Assembly (NCBI GenBank): GCA_946482495.1
Contig: CAMLRV010000131.1
Location: forward strand, 1-6,620
DNA: 6,620 nucleotides
Origin: an uncultured Flavobacteriia bacterium
GTDB taxonomy: Bacteria > Bacteroidota > Bacteroidia > Flavobacteriales > Flavobacteriaceae
Direction: 5' to 3'
Positions within the stretch are counted from its first letter, which is position 1. Every line of letters begins with the position of its first letter. The position numbers and the translations under genes were made by a program. Under the pieces are notes generated by a model. That model was not told where the DNA came from and searched no databases. It saw nothing but the letters and a program-made list of their open reading frames with translations. Below are positions 1 through 4,851 of the stretch, piece by piece.

Positions 1-891
1 GTGAAACAATATGGCGATTATACTGCGCTAAATTCGGTTTCATTAAATGTTCCTGAAGGAAGTATTTATGGATTGTTAGGTCCAAACGGTGCGGGTAAAA
101 CTTCCCTAATTCGTATCATCAACCAAATTACTTTACCAGATGCTGGTGAAGTTGTTTTAAATGGTGAAAAACTAAATCCAAATCATATTTCAATTATTGG
201 TTACATGCCCGAAGAGCGTGGTTTATACAAATCAATGAGAGTGGGAGAACAATGTTTGTATTTGGCTCAACTTAAAGGAATGAGTAAGCAAGAAGCCAAA
301 AAACAATTGAAATATTGGTTCGAAAAGTTTGAAATTGAAACTTGGTGGGATAAGAAACTTCAAGAACTTTCTAAAGGTATGGCACAAAAAGTACAATTTA
401 TTGTGACCGTACTACACAATCCTAAATTATTAATTTTAGATGAACCTTTTTCAGGTTTTGATCCTGTTAATGCGAATTTAATTAAAGATGAAATTATCGA
501 ATTAAATAAAAAAGGAACATCCATTATTTTTTCTACTCACCGAATGGAAAGCGTAGAAGAAATGTGTGATTATATTGCTCTAATTCATAAATCAAACAAA
601 TTAATTGAAGGAAAATTAGAAGATGTAAAACGTCAATATCGTTCTAATACTTTTGAAGTTGGAGTAATGACACAAAATGTGGAAGGTTTGATGTATCAAT
701 TGACTCAAAAATTTACCATTGGTCAAACGGATTTCAAATCGCTAAATGACGATTTAAAATTAGAAGTGCAATTAGGAAATCATTCTACAAATGATTTATT
801 ATCTGTTTTAACTCAAAACGGACAAGTAACACATTTCGCAGAAAAAATTCCTAGTGTAAACGATATTTTTATTCAAACAGTAACAGAGTAA
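1..891 (+). CDS. ABC transporter ATP-binding protein, NatA/YhaQ-like (5' end cut by window edge)
   Basis: This is the cytoplasmic ATPase subunit that would power the ABC-2 permease encoded next. Numbering from the first visible codon, the protein shows Walker A GPNGAGKT (27-34), a Q-loop region reading YMPEERGLY (68-76), signature LSKGM (123-127) in place of LSGGQ, Walker B LLILDEP (143-149), D-loop SGFD (151-154) and the switch histidine H180. As I recall them, the PEERGLY and LSKG variants are typical of the NatA/YhaQ group. The C-terminal ~90 residues, ending PSVNDIFIQTVTE, resemble the accessory domain (DUF4162 type) of that group. The GTG at base 1 is probably an internal valine: the frame is open to the edge, and the first beta strand expected before KQYGDY is missing, so about ten residues probably lie upstream. 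The substrate cannot be read from the sequence. A Na+ or drug exporter role is inferred from the family only. Confidence 0.93.
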   Translation: MKQYGDYTALNSVSLNVPEGSIYGLLGPNGAGKTSLIRIINQITLPDAGEVVLNGEKLNPNHISIIGYMPEERGLYKSMRVGEQCLYLAQLKGMSKQEAKKQLKYWFEKFEIETWWDKKLQELSKGMAQKVQFIVTVLHNPKLLILDEPFSGFDPVNANLIKDEIIELNKKGTSIIFSTHRMESVEEMCDYIALIHKSNKLIEGKLEDVKRQYRSNTFEVGVMTQNVEGLMYQLTQKFTIGQTDFKSLNDDLKLEVQLGNHSTNDLLSVLTQNGQVTHFAEKIPSVNDIFIQTVTE

Positions 892-908
892 ATTTCAAAA
901 AACAATAT

Positions 909-933
909 GTCACACTGAGCGGAGTCGAAGTGT
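909..933. repeat. Short interspersed palindrome-like element between the transporter genes
   Basis: The element GTCACACTGAGCGGAGTCGAAGTGT lies in the 69-base gap between the ATPase and permease genes. Its ends, ACACT (912-916) and AGTGT (929-933), are inverted repeats around a 12-base centre. It is clearly richer in G and C than its surroundings and is followed by a run of five T. I recognise the core (CACTGAGCGnAGTCGAAGTG, or CACTTCGACTnCGCTCAGTG on the other strand) as a short interspersed sequence seen between genes in many bacterial genomes. That recognition is from memory and was not searched. Its place within an apparent operon means it would be transcribed between two cotranslated subunits. 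Confidence 0.6.
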
Positions 934-960
934 TTTTATTATACAATACAATTTCAAAAT

Positions 961-2277
961 ATGAACAAATTATTATTAATCGTACAAAGAGAATTTATTG
1001 CCAAAGTGCGTAACAAATCTTTTATTGTAATGACATTTTTAAGTCCGCTTATTTTCTTAGGAATGTCATTTCTTATTAGTTATTTATCAAGTATCAATAA
1101 AGATGAAGCTACTAAAATTGCCATTTACGACCAAGGAAATATTTTAAAAGGTAGTTTAAAATCGAATAAGGAAACTGCTTATACCGATTTGTCAGCAATG
1201 CCTTTTAATGTTGCTAAAGATACTGCTAGTAAAAGCTATGAAGGTTTAATTTACGTGCCTAAAATTGGAAATGTTCAAGATTTAAAATCTAAAGTCGAAT
1301 TCATTTCAGATGAAAGTGCAAGTGTGGAATTTATTTCTGATATTGAAGAAGTTGTAGATTCTATCTTAACACAAGATAATTTTAAAACTAATAATTTAGA
1401 TATCACTAAAATTGAAAAAGCAAAAGTAGAATCAACTTTAAAATTAAGTAAATATTCTGGAGATGTAAGCTTAAAAGGGATTAATGAAATAAAAATTGGA
1501 TTAGGTTTCCTTTTCGGATATTTGATTATGATGTTCATTATCATTTATGGAAACTTTGTCATGCGAAGTGTAATTGAAGAGAAAACGAACAGAATCATCG
1601 AAATCGTAATTTCATCTGTAAAACCTTTCCAGTTGATGATGGGAAAAATTATTGGGAATTCTTTAGCTGGAATTTTGCAATTCGCTATTTGGGCTATTGT
1701 TGGAATTTCGATTTTCTTCGTTGCAACTACATTTTTCGGAGCAGAAACCGCGGCAACTTCAATGTCGAAAGCCAATCCAGAAGCTGTGAAATTAGCTGCT
1801 GAAAATAGCGGATTTATGGCAAAATTACCTTTGTATTTAGATGAATTGAAAAATTTGCCAATCTTTACCATCGTAATTTCATTTATCTTTTATTTCATTG
1901 GAGGTTATTTCTTATATAGTTCCTTATATGCAGCAATTGGTGCTGCCGTAGATAACGAAACCGATTCACAACAATTTTTATTACCAATTATTATGCCTTT
2001 AATGTTAGGGGTTTACATTGGATTTTTTACAGTAGCTAACGACCCGCATGGAAATATTGCCACTATTTTTTCCATGATTCCATTTACTTCACCAATTGTT
2101 ATGCTAATGCGTATTCCATTTGGTGTACCAATTTGGCAAATAATTGTCTCTTTAGTTTTATTATTTGCTACTTTTGTAGGAGTTGTTTGGTTTGCAAGCA
2201 AAATTTACCGTGTTGGTATTTTAATGTATGGTAAAAAACCAACTTGGAAAGAATTATATAAATGGTTGAAGTATTAA
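961..2277 (+). CDS. ABC-2 type transporter permease, NatB/YhaP-like
   Basis: This is an inner-membrane permease that would pair with the ATPase 69 bases upstream to form an exporter. Of its 438 residues, the first hydrophobic segment is at about 21-43. A polar extracytoplasmic region of roughly 130 residues follows, then a cluster of helices at about 179-200, 234-257, 299-325, 339-358 and 391-411, with a weaker one near 366-384. Family-like stretches are EEKTNRIIEIVISSVKPFQ (206-224, a cytoplasmic coupling region after the second helix), IPFTSPIVMLMRIP (373-386) and the C-terminal YRVGILMYGKKPTWKELYKW (416-435). Length and layout match complete NatB-type permeases. The ATG at 961 is preferred because MNKLLLIVQREF is the usual amphipathic entry to the first helix. 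No Shine-Dalgarno sequence precedes it. The hexapeptide VEFISD occurs twice, ten residues apart (112-117 and 122-127). The substrate is unknown. Confidence 0.93.
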   Translation: MNKLLLIVQREFIAKVRNKSFIVMTFLSPLIFLGMSFLISYLSSINKDEATKIAIYDQGNILKGSLKSNKETAYTDLSAMPFNVAKDTASKSYEGLIYVPKIGNVQDLKSKVEFISDESASVEFISDIEEVVDSILTQDNFKTNNLDITKIEKAKVESTLKLSKYSGDVSLKGINEIKIGLGFLFGYLIMMFIIIYGNFVMRSVIEEKTNRIIEIVISSVKPFQLMMGKIIGNSLAGILQFAIWAIVGISIFFVATTFFGAETAATSMSKANPEAVKLAAENSGFMAKLPLYLDELKNLPIFTIVISFIFYFIGGYFLYSSLYAAIGAAVDNETDSQQFLLPIIMPLMLGVYIGFFTVANDPHGNIATIFSMIPFTSPIVMLMRIPFGVPIWQIIVSLVLLFATFVGVVWFASKIYRVGILMYGKKPTWKELYKWLKY

Positions 2278-2288
2278 GAAAAAGCAAC

Positions 2289-2356
2289 AAAGTTACTAAG
2301 TAGCTAAGTTTTTATTAAACTTTGTAACTTAGCCACTTTTAAACTTTGAAACTCAA
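2289..2356. repeat. 8-nt tandem repeats in inverted arrangement, able to form a long hairpin
   Basis: The gap after the permease gene is filled by eight-base units. The left side reads AAAGTTAC, TAAGTAGC, TAAGTTTT (2289-2312). The right side reads AAACTTTG, TAACTTAG, CCACTTTT, AAACTTTG, AAACTCAA (2317-2356). The two sides are complementary: bases 2289-2311 can pair with 2317-2339 at 18 of 23 positions plus one G-T wobble, around the loop TTATT. No T-run follows the hairpin, so it is not a classical terminator. It could slow or protect RNA between the permease and the next gene. The array stops six bases before the next start codon. Confidence 0.7.
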
Positions 2357-2361
2357 AAAAA

Positions 2362-2778
2362 ATGAATTATTTAGTTTACATTTTGCCAATAATTACGGTT
2401 CTTCCTTTTCTTATTTCGCATTTAATTTTTAGTAAAGCATTGAGAAAATTGAACCTTAATGACGCAAATAAATATATAGAATTGAAAAAGAAGAATTCAA
2501 AAAGAATGATGATTTTTATTTTCTTTCCAATTTTATTTATACTTTTTAGAGAGAAGATTGAAAAATCTTTAGATCCAATTTATTTTAGTAGTGGAATTAT
2601 TGTTTTGATTTTTTGTGTACTGATTTACTTTTTCTTTAAGTGGATTACTATTTTGAAAGCAAATCAATTTTCAGAAGAATTTATAAATGAATTTAAAAAA
2701 AGTGAATATATAAAAATAGGTGGTTTTTTCATTGCAATTATACTACTTGTCTTTTTAGTATTTAATTATACTTCTTAA
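2362..2778 (+). CDS. Small four-helix membrane protein of unknown function
   Basis: I do not recognise this 138-residue protein. It has four hydrophobic stretches, at about 4-24, 49-62, 72-98 and 115-136, so it should sit in the inner membrane with both ends on the same side. Between helices 1 and 2 lies a basic loop (KALRKL...ELKKKNSKR, 25-48). Between helices 3 and 4 lies a charged segment (KANQFSEEFINEFKKSEY, 99-116). No catalytic motif or signal cleavage site is visible. The start ATG follows an A-rich stretch, with no earlier in-frame ATG in the repeat-filled gap. It is flanked by 84 and 88 bases of non-coding sequence, wider than the other gaps on this side, so it may be an insertion specific to this lineage. 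The long, clean reading frame and membrane pattern support a real gene. A link to the upstream transporter is only positional. Confidence 0.72.
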   Translation: MNYLVYILPIITVLPFLISHLIFSKALRKLNLNDANKYIELKKKNSKRMMIFIFFPILFILFREKIEKSLDPIYFSSGIIVLIFCVLIYFFFKWITILKANQFSEEFINEFKKSEYIKIGGFFIAIILLVFLVFNYTS

Positions 2779-2866
2779 TTATTGAAGTATTAAATTTAAT
2801 ATTGAGTTGTGAAGAAGTTTAATCGGTTTGTCGAATAAACTATGAACAAATAACCAAATAAACGAA

Positions 2867-4030
2867 ATGAGTAAAATCCTTATTATAGAAGACGAAGCGC
2901 CAATACGTCGTGTTTTGAATAAAATATTATCCGAAGAAAGTGATTCTTATTTAGTACAAGAAGCTGAAGACGGATTAAAAGGTATAGAATTGGTTAAAAG
3001 CGAAGATTTTGATTTAATTTTATGCGATATCAAAATGCCAAAAATGGATGGTGTAGAAGTCCTAGAAACTATCAAAAAACTTAAACCTGAAATTCCAATG
3101 GTGATGATTTCGGGTCATGGTGATTTAGAAACAGCAGTAAATACTATGCGTTTAGGAGCTTTTGATTACATTTCAAAACCGCCAGATTTAAATCGTTTAT
3201 TAAATACTGTTCGTAACGCTTTAGACAAAAAACAATTAGTAGTTGAAAATAAAATTCTAAAGAAAAAAGTTTCTAAAAACTACGAAATGATTGGTGAAAG
3301 CGAAGCTATTTCTCATATTAAAGGTATGATTGAAAAAGTAGCGCAAACGGATGCTAGGGTTTTAATTACTGGTCCGAATGGAACAGGTAAAGAATTAGTA
3401 GCACATCAATTACATGAAAATAGTAATCGTTCGACGAATCCAATTATTGAAGTAAATTGCGCAGCCATTCCATCAGAATTAATTGAAAGTGAATTGTTCG
3501 GACATGTGAAAGGTGCATTTACATCGGCAGTGAAAGACAGAGCAGGAAAGTTTGAAGCAGCTCATGGAGGAACCATTTTCTTAGATGAAATTGGTGATAT
3601 GAGTTTACCAGCTCAAGCGAAAGTTTTACGAGCTTTACAAGAAAATTTAATCCAACGTGTTGGAGCGGATAAAGATATTAAAGTTGATGTTCGTGTGATT
3701 GCAGCAACTAATAAAGATTTGAAAAAAGAAATCGATGAAGGTCGTTTTCGTGAAGATTTATATCACAGATTAGCAGTAATTTTAATTAAAGTTCCTGCAT
3801 TAAATGATAGACGTTCAGATATTCCAATGTTGATAGATCATTTTGCAACTAAAATTTCTGAAGAACAAGGAAATGCTAAAAAAACATTTTCAAAAGCTGC
3901 TATTAAATTATTACAAGAATACGATTGGACAGGTAATATCCGTGAATTAAGAAATGTAGTAGAACGTTTAATTATTTTAGGAAATAACGAAATTTCTGAA
4001 TCAGATGTAACGTTGTTTGCGTCGAAATAA
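2867..4030 (+). CDS. NtrC-family sigma-54-activating response regulator without a DNA-binding domain
   Basis: This cytoplasmic two-component regulator should activate RNA polymerase carrying sigma-54 by ATP hydrolysis. The receiver domain (1-120) has the acidic pocket E8-D9-E10, phospho-acceptor D54 (CDIKMPKMDG), S82 and K104. A short linker leads to the AAA+ domain (about 140-370). It has Walker A GPNGTGKE (169-176), a sigma-54 contact loop GAFTSA (216-221) where GAFTGA is usual, Walker B GGTIFLDE (234-241), likely arginine fingers R295 and R301, and sensor II NIRELRNVVER (357-367). The protein ends at residue 387, about 20 residues after sensor II. There is no Fis-type helix-turn-helix, which normally brings family members to about 440-470 residues. 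Only 31 bases separate the stop from the next gene, so the domain was not merely lost to a frameshift. FlgR of Helicobacter pylori is a known precedent. The cognate kinase and targets are not visible. Confidence 0.95.
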   Translation: MSKILIIEDEAPIRRVLNKILSEESDSYLVQEAEDGLKGIELVKSEDFDLILCDIKMPKMDGVEVLETIKKLKPEIPMVMISGHGDLETAVNTMRLGAFDYISKPPDLNRLLNTVRNALDKKQLVVENKILKKKVSKNYEMIGESEAISHIKGMIEKVAQTDARVLITGPNGTGKELVAHQLHENSNRSTNPIIEVNCAAIPSELIESELFGHVKGAFTSAVKDRAGKFEAAHGGTIFLDEIGDMSLPAQAKVLRALQENLIQRVGADKDIKVDVRVIAATNKDLKKEIDEGRFREDLYHRLAVILIKVPALNDRRSDIPMLIDHFATKISEEQGNAKKTFSKAAIKLLQEYDWTGNIRELRNVVERLIILGNNEISESDVTLFASK

Positions 4031-4034
4031 AATC

Positions 4035-4069
4035 AGCTTATAGCGTAAAGCTTAAAGCAAAATGCTTAA
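4035..4069 (+). repeat. Heptad tandem repeat overlapping the start of the helicase-like gene
   Basis: Five seven-base units run end to end: AGCTTAT, AGCGTAA, AGCTTAA, AGCAAAA, TGCTTAA. The array fills nearly all of the short gap after the regulator gene. Its last two units contain the ATG at 4062 and the codons that follow. The units are degenerate around AGCTTAA. Confidence 0.6.
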
Positions 4070-4688
4070 AAAAATGCAATTAAAAAAAATAAACCCACTT
4101 TTACAGGAGGCATTAATTGAATTCGGTTTAACTGAAGCGAATGAAATGCAACAAGAAACTTTTTCAACCATTAAAAGTGGCGCTGATGCAGTTATTCAAT
4201 CGGAAAGAAAATCTGGAAAATCTACAACTATTGTTTTAAACGTGATTCAGCGTTTAGATAAACCTTTTATGGAATCGCCACGAGCTTTGATTGTTGTGGA
4301 AACCAAAGAAAAAGTATTACAAATGGTTGATTTATTCAAAAGTCTTAATAAATACAATCGATTACGAGTTTATGGGGTAAATGATAGAGGTGATATCGAT
4401 TGGGATAAAAATCAAATTTCTTTAGGAATTGATGTTTTAATTGGAACGCCAAATCGTTTAGATGAAATGTTTTCTACTGCTGGCTACGATGTAAATCAAT
4501 TGAAAATGTTTATTGTTGATGATGCAGAAATTTTGTTTAAACTTCGTTTAGATGCTAAAATCAACCGTCTTTCAGATAGTATTTCAAAGTCACAACGTCT
4601 AATTTTCTGTAACACAATTACGGATAGAGTAGAAGCTGTTGCAGATCGAAACATGATTGAGCCTCTATTCTTCGAGATGGAGGAATAA
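4062..4688 (+). CDS. Degenerate DEAD/DEAH-box helicase-like protein, single RecA domain
   Basis: The protein resembles only the N-terminal RecA lobe of a DEAD-box RNA helicase. The motif order is kept but the motifs are altered. The Q-motif region is LTEANEMQQETF (23-34). Motif I is SERKSGKST (47-55) rather than AxTGSGKT. Motif Ia is VVETKEK (78-84). Motif Ib is GTPNRL (128-133). Motif II is VDDAE (152-156), where VxDEAD is expected, so the catalytic glutamate position is aspartate. Motif III is FCNT (182-185) rather than SAT. The 208 residues stop before any second RecA lobe, so motifs IV-VI are absent, and the downstream DNA is a terminator rather than a helicase remnant. ATP binding is plausible; unwinding seems unlikely. 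It may act as an RNA-binding or regulatory protein, but that is inference. The start may instead be the ATG at 4074 (residue 5, MQLKKI), because the ATG at 4062 lies inside a heptad repeat. It is probably cotranscribed with the regulator 31 bases upstream. Confidence 0.85.
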   Translation: MLKKMQLKKINPLLQEALIEFGLTEANEMQQETFSTIKSGADAVIQSERKSGKSTTIVLNVIQRLDKPFMESPRALIVVETKEKVLQMVDLFKSLNKYNRLRVYGVNDRGDIDWDKNQISLGIDVLIGTPNRLDEMFSTAGYDVNQLKMFIVDDAEILFKLRLDAKINRLSDSISKSQRLIFCNTITDRVEAVADRNMIEPLFFEMEE

Positions 4689-4706
4689 ATAAAAAAATAG
4701 AATATA

Positions 4707-4743
4707 CAAAAACTCAAATTTTAAAGTTTGAGTTTTTGTTTTC
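4707..4743 (+). terminator. Rho-independent terminator after the helicase-like gene
   Basis: A perfect 12-bp inverted repeat, CAAAAACTCAAA (4707-4718) with TTTGAGTTTTTG (4727-4738), encloses an eight-base loop. The descending arm contains five T and is followed by TTTTC. It begins 18 bases after the stop codon and should end the regulator/helicase transcript. The stem is AT-rich, so its strength is uncertain. A-rich sequence on the left means it might also work on the minus strand. Confidence 0.8.
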
Positions 4744-4758
4744 ATATCTCATTGTTAA

Positions 4759-4788
4759 TTGTCAAATCGACTAATTATTTTATCTTTG
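4759..4788 (+). promoter_or_regulatory. Bacteroidetes-type primary promoter for the ABC-F gene
   Basis: The -7 element TATCTTTG (4781-4788) matches TAnnTTTG exactly. A -33 TTG (4759-4761) lies 19 bases upstream of it, within the usual spacing for the Bacteroidetes housekeeping sigma factor. Transcription would begin near 4793-4796, giving a leader of about 55-60 bases before the ATG at 4852. Its position directly after a terminator supports the call. It is the only intergenic match to both elements that I found in the window. Confidence 0.8.
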
Positions 4789-4803
4789 CACCTTTAAAAA
4801 TTA

Positions 4804-4833
4804 GAAGTTTATAGTCTTCAGACTTCCAACTTC
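4804..4833 (+). promoter_or_regulatory. Possible leader RNA hairpin upstream of the ABC-F gene
   Basis: GAAGTT (4804-4809) can pair with AACTTC (4828-4833). Inside, AGTC (4813-4816) can pair with GACT (4821-4824) around a TTCA loop, with a 3x3 internal loop between the two stems. The next repeat unit supplies a second AACTTC (4835-4840), so the outer stem has two possible partners. No leader peptide or T-run was seen. Regulation is inference; the pairing may simply come from the repeats. Confidence 0.35.
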
Positions 4834-4847
4834 CAACTTCAAACTTT
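4813..4847 (+). repeat. Heptad tandem repeat in the leader of the ABC-F gene
   Basis: Five seven-base units run end to end: AGTCTTC, AGACTTC, CAACTTC, CAACTTC, AAACTTT. Two adjacent units are identical and the others differ by one to three bases. The array lies between the predicted transcription start and the start codon, ending four bases before the ATG, where a ribosome would bind. Confidence 0.75.
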
Positions 4848-4851
4848 TACA

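Noticed and set aside
1275..1871. Two minus-strand reading frames of 89 and 108 codons inside the permease gene
   Set aside because: They lie wholly opposite a clear membrane protein gene, have no recognisable motifs, and are expected by chance from its codon pattern.
2322..2348. Possible promoter within the 8-nt repeats (TTG at 2322, AAACTTTG at 2341)
   Set aside because: The box is one base off TAnnTTTG, the spacing is 16, and the match follows from the repeat unit, so it is not convincing.
2807..2830. Possible promoter before the sigma-54 regulator (TTG at 2807, TTTG at 2827)
   Set aside because: The downstream box reads TCGGTTTG, lacking the TA, and the spacing of 13 bases is too short for the Bacteroidetes consensus.
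4104..4110. CAGGAGG resembling a strong Shine-Dalgarno site
   Set aside because: It lies inside the helicase-like reading frame with no ATG or GTG start at a suitable distance, and genes here do not use such sites.
4496..4717. Minus-strand reading frame of 73 codons
   Set aside because: It overlaps the helicase-like gene and part of the terminator stem, and its translation is a low-complexity shadow.
4035..4847. CRISPR-like array
   Set aside because: The repeats are 7-8 nt units directly abutting one another, with no spacers and no cas genes.
892..4851. Sigma-54 (-24/-12) promoter near the sigma-54 activator
   Set aside because: I looked for GGCAC...TTGC-like pairs in the intergenic gaps and found none; a TGGCAC at about 380 is inside a coding region without a partner box.
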